Part shown: piece by piece, positions 7,910 to 17,111 of the stretch
Layout of the letters: every line of letters begins with the position of its first letter
How positions within the stretch are numbered: position 1 is the first letter of the stretch
Source of the DNA: Cryobacterium sp. BB307
Lineage (GTDB): Bacteria > Actinomycetota > Actinomycetes > Actinomycetales > Microbacteriaceae
Direction: 5' to 3'
Length of the DNA: 64,000 nucleotides
Assembly (NCBI RefSeq): GCF_012274275.1
Contig: NZ_JAANZA010000003.1
Location: forward strand, 248,001 to 312,000
The notes under the pieces: model-generated
The model's database searches: none
Told to the model about the DNA's origin: nothing
Seen by the model: the letters and a program-made list of their open reading frames with translations, nothing else
Program-made: the position numbers and the translations under genes

Positions 7910-9382
7910 ATGGCCGAATCCAAGAACCCCGCTCCCCGCGCGACCAGCAACCGCTCCACGACGCCCGGCAGCGACGTCTTCAAGAGCTACATCTCGCAGC
8001 ACTGGGCCGACCGGGAGGACAGCGTTCCGTCACCGCGCGAGCACGCGCTGTTCGCGGCGAAGCGGCGCGCCCGGATTTCCGAGTTGTACCCGGGCAAGCG
8101 GCTGATCATCCCGGCCGGGGCCGCGAAGGTGCGGTCCAACGACACCGACTACGCCTACCGCGCGCACTCCGCGTTCGCCCACCTGACCGGCTGGGGCTCC
8201 GATTCCGAGCCGGGCTCTGTGCTCGTGCTCGAGCCGACCGGCTACGGCCACGAGGCGACCCTCTACTTCCGGGAGCGGGCCGGCCGCGACTCCGACGAGT
8301 TCTACGCCAATCCGGACATCGGCGAGTTCTGGATCGGGGCGCGCCCGTCGCTCGCGCAGGTCGCCGGTGACCTCGGCATCGAGTCACGCGGCATCGCCGA
8401 CTTGGAGAGCGTGATCGACAGCGTCGACGCGGACACGCTCATCGTGCGTGAGGCCGATCGTGACCTCACCGACCAGATCGACGGGCGTCGGCTGTTGGCG
8501 GCGGATGCCGAGTCGGTCGACAACGATGGGGATGCGCAGCTCGCACGTGACCTCTCCGAGTTGCGTCTGGTCAAGGACGAGTTCGAGGTCGAGCAGATGC
8601 GCCTCGCCGTCGCCGCGACGAAGAAGGGCTTCGACGATGTCATCGCCGACCGTCCGGAGATCATCGCGCACCCGCGCGGTGAGCGGCTGGTCGAGGGGAC
8701 CTTCAACCGGCGCGCACGCGCGGAGGGCAACACGGTCGGCTACGACACGATTGCGGCATCCGGCGCGCACGCGTGCATCCTGCACTGGACCCGCAACGAC
8801 GGCCCGGTGCGTGAGGGCGACCTGATCCTGCTGGACGCGGGCATCGAATTGGACAGCTACTACACCGCCGACATCACCCGCACCCTGCCGATCAACGGCA
8901 CCTTCACCGACGTGCAGCGCACGGTGTACGAGGCCGTGCTGGAGGCGGCGGATGCAGCGTTCGCGATCGTGCGTCCCGGCATCCGGTTCCGGGAGATCCA
9001 CCAGACGGCGATGGCGGTCATCGCGCGCAAGACGGCCGAGTGGGGGCTGCTGCCGGTGTCGGCCGAGGAGTCGATCGAGCCGGATGCGCAGTACCACCGC
9101 CGGTACATGGTGCACGGCACCAGCCACCACCTGGGGATGGACGTGCACGACTGCGCGCAGGCGCGACGCGACATGTACCTGGACGGCGTGCTCGAGCCGG
9201 GCATGGTGTTCACCATCGAGCCCGGCCTGTACTTCCAGCCGGATGACCTGACGGTGCCAGAGGAGTTCCGCGGCATCGGGGTGCGGATCGAGGACAACAT
9301 CCTGGTGACCGCCGACGGCGCCGAGAACCTGTCCATCGGGATCCCGCGCACCGTCGACGACGTCGAAGCGTGGCTGCGCTGA
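7910..9382 (+). CDS. pepP: Aminopeptidase P family (Xaa-Pro aminopeptidase)
   Basis: 490 residues with an N-terminal AMP_N domain and a C-terminal pita-bread metalloprotease domain. The five metal ligands are visible in order: Asp in LLDAGIE (about 308), Asp in YTADITRT (about 319), His in TSHHLGMD (about 405), Glu in TIEPGLYF (about 436) and Glu in GVRIEDN (about 460). The enzyme removes N-terminal residues preceding proline, using two Mn ions, in the cytoplasm. A Shine-Dalgarno-like GGGAGAA lies before the ATG. It is the second gene of a two-gene operon. Confidence 0.95.
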   Translation: MAESKNPAPRATSNRSTTPGSDVFKSYISQHWADREDSVPSPREHALFAAKRRARISELYPGKRLIIPAGAAKVRSNDTDYAYRAHSAFAHLTGWGSDSEPGSVLVLEPTGYGHEATLYFRERAGRDSDEFYANPDIGEFWIGARPSLAQVAGDLGIESRGIADLESVIDSVDADTLIVREADRDLTDQIDGRRLLAADAESVDNDGDAQLARDLSELRLVKDEFEVEQMRLAVAATKKGFDDVIADRPEIIAHPRGERLVEGTFNRRARAEGNTVGYDTIAASGAHACILHWTRNDGPVREGDLILLDAGIELDSYYTADITRTLPINGTFTDVQRTVYEAVLEAADAAFAIVRPGIRFREIHQTAMAVIARKTAEWGLLPVSAEESIEPDAQYHRRYMVHGTSHHLGMDVHDCAQARRDMYLDGVLEPGMVFTIEPGLYFQPDDLTVPEEFRGIGVRIEDNILVTADGAENLSIGIPRTVDDVEAWLR

Positions 9383-9399
9383 GACCCCGCCAGTTCATC

Positions 9400-9454
9400 G
9401 AGTCGGGAGTTGTGGCCCTTATCCGCGCGTCAAAACGGCAACAACTCCCGACTC
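9400..9454. terminator. Long hairpin at a convergent junction
   Basis: GAGTCGGGAGTTGT (9400-9413) and ACAACTCCCGACTC (9441-9454) form a perfect 14-bp stem around a 27-nt loop. It lies between convergent stops and could terminate from both sides, though no U-tract follows. Confidence 0.7.
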
Positions 9455-9483
9455 AATGACGGGCCCACTCAAATGACGCGGCA

Positions 9484-9984
9484 CTACGGCGCGGCGCGGG
9501 TCAGGAGTTCCTGAGCCCGGATGGTGAACGCCGGGTCCACGATGACCTCATAGCGGCTGGCGACCACCTGGTTGGTGGAGGTGAAGTCGCGCCGACGGCG
9601 GTTCAGCGAGTAGCTGACGAGGCCGAACATCATCCCGAAGCCCGCTCCGATGAGCACCGCCGCACCGATGTAGAGCACCGCGTTCGGGGTCGGCGTGAAG
9701 ATGAACAGCAGCAAACCGAAGAACAGCCCGAGCCACGCGCCGCTCGCGGCGCCGGCCAGCGCCGCCCTGCCGTACGACATCGAACCGGTCACCCGCTCTA
9801 CCGACCTCAGGTCGCTGCCGACGATGGAAATGTGCTTCACCGGGAATTCGGCCTTCACCAGACGATCGACGACCGCCTGCGCCTCCTCATAGCTGTCGAA
9901 ACCGCCGAGCACGTCCCCTTTGGGAACCGTGGGCAAAAGCCGCCCACGACGCGGCACACCACTCTGACTCGTCACCTCAGTCAT
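9484..9984 (-). CDS. General stress protein 17M-like membrane protein
   Basis: 166 residues. The N-terminal domain (DVLGGFDSYEEAQAVVDRL through ISIVGSDL) matches the general stress protein 17M / YflT-like fold. Two adjacent hydrophobic segments follow (AALAGAASGAWLGLFFGLLL and the one starting AVLYIGAAVLIGAGFG), then a basic stretch RRRRDF and a soluble tail. This layout is common in actinobacteria next to the MgtE-N/CBS gene. Role unknown; the name comes from Bacillus induction studies, not activity. Divergent from the MgtE-like gene with only 28 bp between starts, so regulation may be linked. Confidence 0.8.
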   Translation of the reverse strand: MTEVTSQSGVPRRGRLLPTVPKGDVLGGFDSYEEAQAVVDRLVKAEFPVKHISIVGSDLRSVERVTGSMSYGRAALAGAASGAWLGLFFGLLLFIFTPTPNAVLYIGAAVLIGAGFGMMFGLVSYSLNRRRRDFTSTNQVVASRYEVIVDPAFTIRAQELLTRAAP

Positions 9985-10000
9985 TCTTCCATGCGGCGGG

Positions 10001-10006
10001 TACGGT
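10001..10006 (+). promoter_or_regulatory. -10 box of a leaderless promoter (MgtE-N/CBS gene)
   Basis: TACGGT ends 6 nt before the GTG at 10013; no Shine-Dalgarno is present. Confidence 0.6.
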
Positions 10007-10012
10007 TATAGC

Positions 10013-11332
10013 GTGAACGCCACCAGAGTCTTCGTCGCCAGGCTCGCCGGCAGCGCGGTCTTCGACCCGGCCGGCGACAAGGTCGGGCGCGTGCTCGACG
10101 TGCTCGTCGTGTACCGCCGAAAGCTGGCTCCGCGCGTGGTCGGTTTCGTCGTTGAAGTCCCCGGACGTCGTCGCATCTTCCTCTCCATCGGCCGGGTGAC
10201 GAGCATCGGCAGCGGGCAGGTCATCACCACTGGGCTGATCAACCTGCGCCGCTTCGAGCAGCGCGGCGGCGAGGTGCGTGTGATCGCGGAGATGCTCGGC
10301 CGCAATGTGACCCTCGCCGATGGGTCGGGCACCGCGACCATCGAGGACATCGCGATCGAAGAGGCGGCGCCCGGCGAATGGGCGATCGGCGAGCTGTTCC
10401 TGCGCCGGCCGAAGACCAGCCCATCGCCGTTCGCCAAGGGCTCGACCGTGTTCGCCCGCTGGGAGGAGGTCCGCGAGCGCACTCACCCAGGCGAGGCCCA
10501 GTCGTCCAGCCAGCTGCTGGCCACCTACGAAGACCTGCTGCCGGCCGACCTCGCCAATGCACTCCTCGACCTGCCAGAACAGCGGATGCTCGAGATTGCC
10601 GAGGAACTCAGCGACGACCGACTGGCCGACGTGCTCGAGGAGATGCCGGAGACAGAGCAGGTCGAGATCCTGAACAACCTTCCGGATGCCCGTGCAGCGG
10701 ACGTCCTCGACCAGATGCAGCCGGATGACGCCGCCGACCTGATCGCCCAGCTGAGCGAGGAACGCGGCGAGACCCTCCTCGAGCTCATGGAGCCGGAGGA
10801 GGCGGAGGACGTCCGGATGCTCCTCGCCTACGCCCCGGACACCGCCGGCGGTCTGATGACGACCGAGCCGGTGATCGTCTCGGCCGACACGACCGTTGCG
10901 GAGGGCCTCGCCCTCATCCGGCGCGCCGACCTGGCCCCCACCCTCGGTGCCGCCATCTGCGTGACCCTGCCGCCGTACGAACCGCCGACCGGGCGCTTCC
11001 TCGGTGTCGTCCACTTCCAGCGGATGCTGCGCTACCCGCCCATGGAACGGCTGGGCACCATCCTGGACCAGAAGCTCGACCCCGTGCGCGCCGATACGTC
11101 GGCGGCGGAGGTCAGCCGCATCCTCGCCAGCTACGACCTGGTCTCCGTGCCGGTCGTCGATGATCAGCACCACCTCGTGGGCGTCGTCACCATCGACGAC
11201 GTGCTCGACTACCTGCTGCCTGAGGACTGGCGAAGTCACGACGAGGATGAGCCCGCGAAGCTCATCCGCGCGGATACCAGCCCGATCAGTGTGGTGAACA
11301 GGCCGAAGAGGAGGACGACCGATGGCACGTGA
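10013..11332 (+). CDS. PRC-barrel / MgtE N-terminal / CBS domain protein, no channel domain
   Basis: 439 residues. The first 130 look like two PRC-barrel-type beta domains (GRVLDVLVVYRRKLAPRVVG, TATIEDIAIEEAAPG). Residues about 150-270 are the helical MgtE N domain with its LLDLPEQRMLEIAEEL / VLEEMPETE / AADVLDQM repeats. Residues about 275-405 carry two CBS domains (LMTTEPVIVSADTT; VVDDQHHLVGVVTIDDVLD). The transmembrane channel of true MgtE is absent, so it should be a Mg2+ or nucleotide sensor, not a transporter. It overlaps the DUF1003 membrane gene by 11 nt, which may be its partner. The same arrangement is recalled from Mycobacterium near mrp. Confidence 0.9.
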   Translation: MNATRVFVARLAGSAVFDPAGDKVGRVLDVLVVYRRKLAPRVVGFVVEVPGRRRIFLSIGRVTSIGSGQVITTGLINLRRFEQRGGEVRVIAEMLGRNVTLADGSGTATIEDIAIEEAAPGEWAIGELFLRRPKTSPSPFAKGSTVFARWEEVRERTHPGEAQSSSQLLATYEDLLPADLANALLDLPEQRMLEIAEELSDDRLADVLEEMPETEQVEILNNLPDARAADVLDQMQPDDAADLIAQLSEERGETLLELMEPEEAEDVRMLLAYAPDTAGGLMTTEPVIVSADTTVAEGLALIRRADLAPTLGAAICVTLPPYEPPTGRFLGVVHFQRMLRYPPMERLGTILDQKLDPVRADTSAAEVSRILASYDLVSVPVVDDQHHLVGVVTIDDVLDYLLPEDWRSHDEDEPAKLIRADTSPISVVNRPKRRTTDGT

Positions 11333-11837
11333 CAACCGTGACGACCTCTCCTCGCCGAAGGGTCTGCGCGGTCCCTTCGTGCACCGGCTCGGCCAGCCCA
11401 GCGATCGGTTCGGCCGGTTCACCGAGTCCGTCGCGCGCGCAATGGGCACCCCCTGGTTCCTGCTCGCGCTCACCCTGTTCTGCGGCGCGTGGCTCCTCTA
11501 CAACGTGATCGCCCCGGTGCAGTGGCGCTTCGACTCCGCCGCGCTCGGGTTCACCGCGCTCACCCTGATCCTGTCGCTGCAGGCGTCCTACGCTGCACCG
11601 CTCATCCTGCTCGCGCAGAACCGGCAGGACGACCGCGACCGAGTGCAGATCGAACAGGACCGGCAGCGCGCAGAGCGCAACCTTGCCGACACCGAGTACC
11701 TGGCGCGTGAGGTCGTCGCCCTCCGGCTCATGGTGCGCGACCTGGCGAGCAAGGACTTCATCCGCGCCGAGCTGCGTGCCCTGCTCGAGGAGTTGGAGCG
11801 CGACAAAGACACCGAGAAGGCGGAGACCGACGGTTGA
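11322..11837 (+). CDS. DUF1003 family membrane protein
   Basis: 171 residues. The N-terminal soluble part ends in RFTESVARAMGTPWFL, leading into two transmembrane helices (about 45-62 and 78-96) and then a charged coiled-coil-like tail (NRQDDRDRVQIEQDRQRAER). This is the standard DUF1003 layout; function is unknown. It begins inside the last codons of the MgtE-N/CBS gene and its stop overlaps the TTG start of mrp by 4 nt (TTGA), so three genes are translationally linked. The link to a Mg-sensing protein suggests a membrane partner, which is inference. Confidence 0.9.
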   Translation: MARDNRDDLSSPKGLRGPFVHRLGQPSDRFGRFTESVARAMGTPWFLLALTLFCGAWLLYNVIAPVQWRFDSAALGFTALTLILSLQASYAAPLILLAQNRQDDRDRVQIEQDRQRAERNLADTEYLAREVVALRLMVRDLASKDFIRAELRALLEELERDKDTEKAETDG

Positions 11838-12934
11838 CTGACCTGGTCGCATCCGTCCGCTCCGCCCTCACCCGGGTCATCGATCCCGAGATTCGCAAGC
11901 CGATTGCCGAGCTCGGGATGATCGGTGGCGTCGCGGTCAGCGATTCGCATGCGACGGTCGACATCAAGCTGACGATCGTCGGATGCCCGGCGGCCGACAC
12001 GATCGAACGCGATGTGCGTGAGGCGGCGGGCTCGGTCGCGGGGATCACGGCTGTCACGGTGAACGTGTCCGTCATGTCCCCGGAGGAGCGCACCGCGCTC
12101 ACCGAGCGGCTGCACGGCGCACGCCGCGGCAGTCAGTTCCCGCCCGACTCGCTGACCCGCATCTACGCGATCACGAGCGGCAAGGGCGGTGTCGGCAAGT
12201 CGACACTCACCGCGAACCTCGGCGTCGCGCTCGCGGCCCGCGGACTGCGCGTCGGCATCGTCGACGCCGACGTGTTCGGCTTCTCGATCCCCGGCATCCT
12301 GGGCCTCGCCAACGCCAAGCCGACCAAGGTCGGCGACATGATCCTGCCGCCGATCGCGCACGACGTGAAGGTCATCTCGATCGGGATGTTCGTCGATGGC
12401 TCCGGCACCGCCGTCGCCTGGCGCGGGCCGATGCTGCACCGCACGATCAACCAGTTCCTCACCGACGTGTATTTCGGCGACCTGGACGTGCTGCTGCTCG
12501 ACCTGCCGCCGGGCACCGGCGACGTGGCGATCTCGATCGGGCAGCTGCTGCCGCAGGCCGAGGTGGTCGTGGTGACCACACCGCAGGCAGCCGCAGCTGA
12601 CGTTGCCGAGCGCAGCGGCGTCGTCGCCCGCAAGACAGGGCAGCAGGTGATCGGCGTTGTGGAGAACATGGCCGGGCTGGTGCAACCGGATGGCACGGTG
12701 CTCGACCTGTTCGGAACCGGCGGCGGTGCGGCGACAGCGGAGCGCCTCGGGGTGCCGCTGCTCACGTCGGTGCCACTCAGCGTGCCGCTGCGCGAGGGAG
12801 GCGACACGGGCGCTCCCGTGGTGCTGACGCATTCGGATGACCCGGCCGCCCGAGCGATCACCGACCTGGCCGCAACGCTCGCGGTGCGCCCGCGCGGCCT
12901 CGCCGGCCGGAAACTCGGCCTACGCGTCACCTGA
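11834..12934 (+). CDS. mrp: Mrp/NBP35 family P-loop ATPase (Fe-S cluster carrier)
   Basis: 366 residues. Residues about 5-85 form a MIP18/DUF59-type domain and the P-loop ATPase follows, with the deviant Walker A SGKGGVGKST at 115-124 and Walker B LLLDLPPGTGD. Family members carry or load Fe-S clusters onto apoproteins in the cytoplasm. The C-terminal CxxC that binds a bridging cluster in ApbC is missing here: ENMAGLVQPDG replaces it, as I recall for actinobacterial Mrp proteins. TTG start, in 4-nt overlap with the DUF1003 stop. The following 27-bp convergent gap has no long hairpin. Confidence 0.92.
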   Translation: MTDLVASVRSALTRVIDPEIRKPIAELGMIGGVAVSDSHATVDIKLTIVGCPAADTIERDVREAAGSVAGITAVTVNVSVMSPEERTALTERLHGARRGSQFPPDSLTRIYAITSGKGGVGKSTLTANLGVALAARGLRVGIVDADVFGFSIPGILGLANAKPTKVGDMILPPIAHDVKVISIGMFVDGSGTAVAWRGPMLHRTINQFLTDVYFGDLDVLLLDLPPGTGDVAISIGQLLPQAEVVVVTTPQAAAADVAERSGVVARKTGQQVIGVVENMAGLVQPDGTVLDLFGTGGGAATAERLGVPLLTSVPLSVPLREGGDTGAPVVLTHSDDPAARAITDLAATLAVRPRGLAGRKLGLRVT

Positions 12935-12961
12935 CCGCGGCTGCCCCTGCCGGCCCGCCCG

Positions 12962-13612
12962 TCAGGCGTTGGCCGCCTCGGAGGGCAACGCGTCGGGTGC
13001 GGGCACCTGCGGCATCGCCAGCAGCCGGAGCGCGATCCCGCCGAAGCCGACCGTGAGGAGCGCGTACAGCGCGATGCCATCGAACGGCGTTGGTGCGACG
13101 AACTCGGAAACCAGTCCGAGGATCACCACGATGCTCGCCCACAGCGGCGCCAAGCCGGCGCGCCAGAGCGCGATGACCAGCAGAATCGTGCCGATCTCGG
13201 TGAGCACCAGCATCGGCAGCAGGACCGCCGTGAACCCAACGCCCTCGAACAGCGCCTCGGAGAGCGCCCCCGCGCCGGCACGATCCTCGGCCTGCGCCAT
13301 CGGAAGCTGCGACATCACCATGCCGACGATGGCATTGTGCATGACCCAGCCGACGGCTGCCGCGAGTGCCGCCGCGGCGCCCCACCGGGATCCGCGCTCG
13401 GCAAGCCGCCTTCGCAACGCGAGCACCGCAAGCACGAACAACGTGAACGACACCAGCAGCAGCAGGTTGGCGACGAGGAACCTGGTCGACTCAGCCTCGA
13501 TCACCCCCAGTCGCGCTGCGCCGTCAGCCGGCAGCTCCGGAAGCGTCAGGGTGGCGGCGAGGCCGAAGATCGGTGCAGCGATGAGGGCGATAGCGCCCGC
13601 GCGGTGCGACAT
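12962..13612 (-). CDS. DUF4386-like integral membrane protein, function unknown
   Basis: 216 residues with six likely transmembrane helices spread through the length and a short polar C-terminus (PDALPSEAANA). No catalytic or binding motif is recognised; the alternating helix pattern reminds me of DUF4386-type proteins. A strong Shine-Dalgarno AAAGGAG precedes the ATG, in contrast to its leaderless neighbours. It diverges from the two-component system, with a 158-bp gap, and may be one of that system's targets, although nothing in the sequence proves it. Confidence 0.7.
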   Translation of the reverse strand: MSHRAGAIALIAAPIFGLAATLTLPELPADGAARLGVIEAESTRFLVANLLLLVSFTLFVLAVLALRRRLAERGSRWGAAAALAAAVGWVMHNAIVGMVMSQLPMAQAEDRAGAGALSEALFEGVGFTAVLLPMLVLTEIGTILLVIALWRAGLAPLWASIVVILGLVSEFVAPTPFDGIALYALLTVGFGGIALRLLAMPQVPAPDALPSEAANA

Positions 13613-13758
13613 GGAAACTCCTTTGTCGAGGTGAATCGGAACACCTCACGGTACGGACGGCCCGGAACGCTGTCGTCGGCTGACGCGGCGAACCCGGTAC
13701 GACCCTGGTCGTACACGCTCTACCCCCACGGTCGATGGCCCGGTGGCGCATCCGTTGG

Positions 13759-13764
13759 TACGGT
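13759..13764 (+). promoter_or_regulatory. -10 box of a leaderless promoter (histidine kinase)
   Basis: TACGGT ends 6 nt before the ATG at 13771, which supports that start over upstream in-frame codons. Confidence 0.6.
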
Positions 13765-13770
13765 GATCGA

Positions 13771-14964
13771 ATGTCGCAGCCGGGTCGAGGATTCAGCCGG
13801 CTTCCGCGTGGGCGTTCGATGCCCCGCATTCGCCCGTGGATTGTCGATCTCGTGCTGGCCGGCCTGCTTGTGGCGGCGGGATTCGTCCAACTCGCCAGCG
13901 ACGGCTCTCTGACTGAATTCGGCGTGCTCGGAATGCTGGGAATGACACTTCCGGTGGCCTGGCGGCACACCGCCCCGTTCACCGCCGTCACGGTCGGCTG
14001 GAGCGTCCTGCTCCTAGAGGAGGGCTTCGGCGGGGACATCACCAGTCAGGGCTACGGCGCGGTGATCGCGCTCATCCTGACGCTCTACACAGCCGCGGCG
14101 CACACCGAACGACGGCGCGCTCTCGCCGCCCTCGCTGTCGCACTGCTCTGCGACTGGCTCGCCGTCGCACTCGCCGACGAACCGTCCGTCGCCAGCTTCG
14201 CATTCACCACCCTCATCGTGATCGCTCCCTGGGGCGCAGGCCGCATCATCCGGGATCGCCAGCAGCACATCGACGAATTGCGCTCGCTGTCCGCCGCACT
14301 CGAGCGAGAGCGCGAGGAACGCGTGCGCGAGGCGACGATCGCCGAGCGCGAGCGGATGGGGCGGGAGATGCACGACGTGCTCACGCACACGCTGAGCGTG
14401 ATGGTCGTGCAACTGGGTGCCGTCACCCGGATCCTGGAACGCGACCCGATCGCGGCTCGGTCGACCATCGAGTCGGTGCGTTCTACCGGCAAGGATGCGC
14501 TGGCCGAGCTGCGCTTCCTGCTCGGTCTGAAGTCCACCGGGTCGGGGCCGGGGAGCGCGCCGAATCCGGGCCTGGCGCGGATCGAAGAACTTGCAGAGGC
14601 GATGCGCCGCTCCGGTCTTCCCACCGACATTTGCCTCGACATTCGAGACGGTTGTGTCGAGCGGCTGCCCCAGCCGATCGACCTCGCGGCGTACCGGATC
14701 GTGCAAGAGGCGCTCACCAACACGCTCCGTCATGCCCCTGGCGCCAGCGCAACCGTGACGATCGGCATCACCGGCGATCGCCTCGACGTGCTGGTCTCCG
14801 ACACCGGCGGGCAACCGCGCCAGCCGTCGGCAACCGGGGGCGGTCACGGCATCGACGGCATGCGAGCACGAGCGCGACTCTGCGGCGGCGAGCTGACGGC
14901 AGCGCCGGATCCGACCGGCGGGTTCACGGTGCGCGCACTGTTGCCGACCGGAGCGACGGCGTGA
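13771..14964 (+). CDS. Sensor histidine kinase (HisKA_3 / NarL-type)
   Basis: About 397 residues. Four or five transmembrane helices occupy residues 25-155. A coiled-coil linker (LEREREERVREATIAERERM) leads to the phospho-acceptor helix with His in GREMHDVLTHTLSVMV near residue 200. The ATPase domain has LTNTLRHAPGA (N box), VLVSDTGG and a G-rich GGGHGIDGMRAR. It is the DesK/NarX-like class that phosphorylates LuxR-type regulators. No extracellular sensor domain is present, so the stimulus is probably in the membrane. The start is set by the -10 box 6 nt upstream. It overlaps the regulator gene by 4 nt (GTGA). Confidence 0.92.
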   Translation: MSQPGRGFSRLPRGRSMPRIRPWIVDLVLAGLLVAAGFVQLASDGSLTEFGVLGMLGMTLPVAWRHTAPFTAVTVGWSVLLLEEGFGGDITSQGYGAVIALILTLYTAAAHTERRRALAALAVALLCDWLAVALADEPSVASFAFTTLIVIAPWGAGRIIRDRQQHIDELRSLSAALEREREERVREATIAERERMGREMHDVLTHTLSVMVVQLGAVTRILERDPIAARSTIESVRSTGKDALAELRFLLGLKSTGSGPGSAPNPGLARIEELAEAMRRSGLPTDICLDIRDGCVERLPQPIDLAAYRIVQEALTNTLRHAPGASATVTIGITGDRLDVLVSDTGGQPRQPSATGGGHGIDGMRARARLCGGELTAAPDPTGGFTVRALLPTGATA

Positions 14965-15620
14965 TCCGCGTCCTCGTGGCCGACGACCACCCGCTCGTCC
15001 GCAGCGGATTCCGCATGATCCTCGAATCGGAGCCCGACCTCGAGGTCGTCGGCGAGGCGGCGCACGGCGGCGAGGTGATCGATTATCTGCGCAGCCACAG
15101 CGTCGACGTCGTGCTCATGGACATCCGGATGCCGCAGGTCGACGGTCTGGAGGCGATCCGCACCCTAGCGGCGCAGGGCATTGCGGCCAAGGTGCTGGTG
15201 CTGACGACCTTCGACGCCGACGAGTACGTGCACGAGGCGCTGCGCGCCGGAGCGAGCGGATTCCTGCTGAAGGATGTCGATCCGGTCGACCTGGTGCACG
15301 CCGTACGCACTGTTGCCCGGGGCGGTGCGCTCCTGGCGCCCGGGGTGACGCGCAGGCTTGTTGAGCGGTTCACCCGCGGGCCGGCGCCCGGCGCACTGGA
15401 CCCCTCGCTGCGCGTGCTGACCGAGCGGGAGCTCGAGGTCTTCACCCTGGTGGCGCGCGGGCTCTCGAACGCCCAGTGCGCCGCGCGCCTCTCGATCAGC
15501 GCGGCCACCGTGAAGACCCATGTGACGCGCATCTTCGCGAAGCTGAATCTGCGCGACCGGGCACAGGCGGTGGTGCTCGGCTACGAGTCCGGGCTGGTTC
15601 GGCCCGGCGACCCGGTGTGA
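14961..15620 (+). CDS. LuxR/NarL-family response regulator
   Basis: 219 residues. Receiver domain 1-120 with acidic pocket (VADDHP), phospho-acceptor Asp54 in LMDIRMP, and Lys in LLKDVDP. The C-terminal GerE helix-turn-helix runs from about 150 (LTERELEVFTLVARGLSN, VKTHVTRIFAKLNLRDRAQA). It starts GTG inside the kinase stop, so kinase and regulator are made together. Targets are unknown; the divergent membrane protein upstream of the kinase is the nearest candidate. The frame upstream of 14961 is antisense or out-of-frame noise and was excluded. Confidence 0.95.
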   Translation: MIRVLVADDHPLVRSGFRMILESEPDLEVVGEAAHGGEVIDYLRSHSVDVVLMDIRMPQVDGLEAIRTLAAQGIAAKVLVLTTFDADEYVHEALRAGASGFLLKDVDPVDLVHAVRTVARGGALLAPGVTRRLVERFTRGPAPGALDPSLRVLTERELEVFTLVARGLSNAQCAARLSISAATVKTHVTRIFAKLNLRDRAQAVVLGYESGLVRPGDPV

Positions 15621-15626
15621 CCAGGC

Positions 15627-17111
15627 TCAGGCGGCGGGTTCGACCAGCCGCGCGAGCAGTTCGGTCAACAGCCGCTCGGTGAGGGCAGCAGGCAACGCCT
15701 CGATGAGCGCCATGAACGGCGCCATCCGGTCGGGCAGCGCCCCACCGTCCGCGCCGAGGCCGATCGCCTGGAGGATCGCGCCGGCGGCATCCGAATCCAG
15801 CGGCAGCAGGTCGGCGGCACCGAGACCGGCGACCCCGACCAGCCCGGCCGGCAGCGACGCCAGCACCTGCTCCGCTGACACCGGCGGCACACCCCGCACC
15901 TCAGCCGCGGCCGCGATCAGGGCGGCACTCAGCTCAGGCAGCACTTCGGCGGTCACCGGGGTGATGGTCAGGTGGGTGGTGCGCGGCAGCCTGCTGCCAT
16001 CCGGCTGCTGGAATCCCGGCTGCAGCTGCAGCAGAAACCCGTGCTGGCGGACCCGGTCGGCCCAGTGGTGCGGGTCGACCCGCCGGTCGGCATCCACCGA
16101 CTCGTCGGTCGCGACGGCGAACAGCGGCCCGACCGGATCGCCGACCACCCGCAACCCCTCGGTGCCCTCAACCACCGCGACCAGCGCGGCGGTCGACGCC
16201 GCCGTCGACGCGGCCAGCTCGGCGAAGCCCGACCGTCCGAGCGCGCCGATGATCGCCCACGCCGCGGCGAGCGCGCCGGCCGACTTCGACCCGAGCATCG
16301 TCGGGTTGACGACCGGATATCCCGGCCAGAGCGTGGTCGCGAAGTACTGGGCCCGATGCCGGTCGCGTCCGCGATGCAGCAGCACGGATGCACCCTTCGG
16401 TGCGTAACCGTACTTGTGCAGGTCGGCGCTGATGCTCGTGACACCGGGCACCAGGAAGTCCCACGGCTCGGGCGTGTCCAGCCAGGGCAGCACCCACCCG
16501 CCGATGCAGGCGTCGACGTGGCAGGAGATGCCGCGCTCGGCAGCGGCGGCCGCCACCCGCCCGACCGGGTCAAGCCCGGCGAACGGATAATTCGGCGCCG
16601 ACACCACCACAAGCGCGACATCCGGGCCGAGCCGATCGATCAGGTCGTCGGCGGACACCACCCCGTCGGCATCGACTGGAACCAGGTCCAGCTTGAGCCC
16701 GAAGTAGTGCGCCGCCTTTTGGAATGCCGCGTGGGCGGTCACCGGCGCAACCAGGCGACCCCGGGCATCCGGATGCTCCCGCTGCCACAAGTCGCGCGCG
16801 GTCTTCACCGCGAGCAGGCAGCTCTCGGTGCCGCCGCTCGTAACGTTGCCGACGACGTCGTCGTCACCGTGCAGCATGGTACGCGCGAAGGCGATGACCT
16901 CGCGCTCCATCGTCGCGACCGAGGTGAAGGTGGTCGGGTCGAGCCCATTGACCGGCTGGACCAGGCGCATCGCGTCGGCCGCGAGCTCGTCCAGCTCGGC
17001 CAGCCCGGAGTCGTAGACGTAGGACAGCACGCGCCCGCCGTGCGTCGGCGCGTCAAGAGCGCGCAGCTCGCCGAGCCGGGCCAGCAGGTCGGATGGCCGC
17101 CGTTCAAGCAT
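15627..17111 (-). CDS. Group II PLP-dependent decarboxylase (sphingosine-phosphate-lyase-like)
   Basis: 494 residues from the ATG giving MLERRPSD. PLP-fold features: SGGTESCLLAVKTARD (cofactor phosphate), VTAHAAFQKAAHYFG (ring-stacking His), HVDACIGGW (Asp to pyridine N) and SADLHKYGYAPKG with the Schiff-base Lys near 233. The core is closer to sphingosine-1-phosphate lyase and archaeal glutamate/tyrosine decarboxylases than to GadB. An extra Leu/Ala-rich tail of about 90 residues follows the fold. Its start overlaps the MFS gene stop by 8 nt, so transporter and enzyme are coupled; the transporter may supply the substrate. Substrate is not determined. Confidence 0.85.
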   Translation of the reverse strand: MLERRPSDLLARLGELRALDAPTHGGRVLSYVYDSGLAELDELAADAMRLVQPVNGLDPTTFTSVATMEREVIAFARTMLHGDDDVVGNVTSGGTESCLLAVKTARDLWQREHPDARGRLVAPVTAHAAFQKAAHYFGLKLDLVPVDADGVVSADDLIDRLGPDVALVVVSAPNYPFAGLDPVGRVAAAAAERGISCHVDACIGGWVLPWLDTPEPWDFLVPGVTSISADLHKYGYAPKGASVLLHRGRDRHRAQYFATTLWPGYPVVNPTMLGSKSAGALAAAWAIIGALGRSGFAELAASTAASTAALVAVVEGTEGLRVVGDPVGPLFAVATDESVDADRRVDPHHWADRVRQHGFLLQLQPGFQQPDGSRLPRTTHLTITPVTAEVLPELSAALIAAAAEVRGVPPVSAEQVLASLPAGLVGVAGLGAADLLPLDSDAAGAILQAIGLGADGGALPDRMAPFMALIEALPAALTERLLTELLARLVEPAA

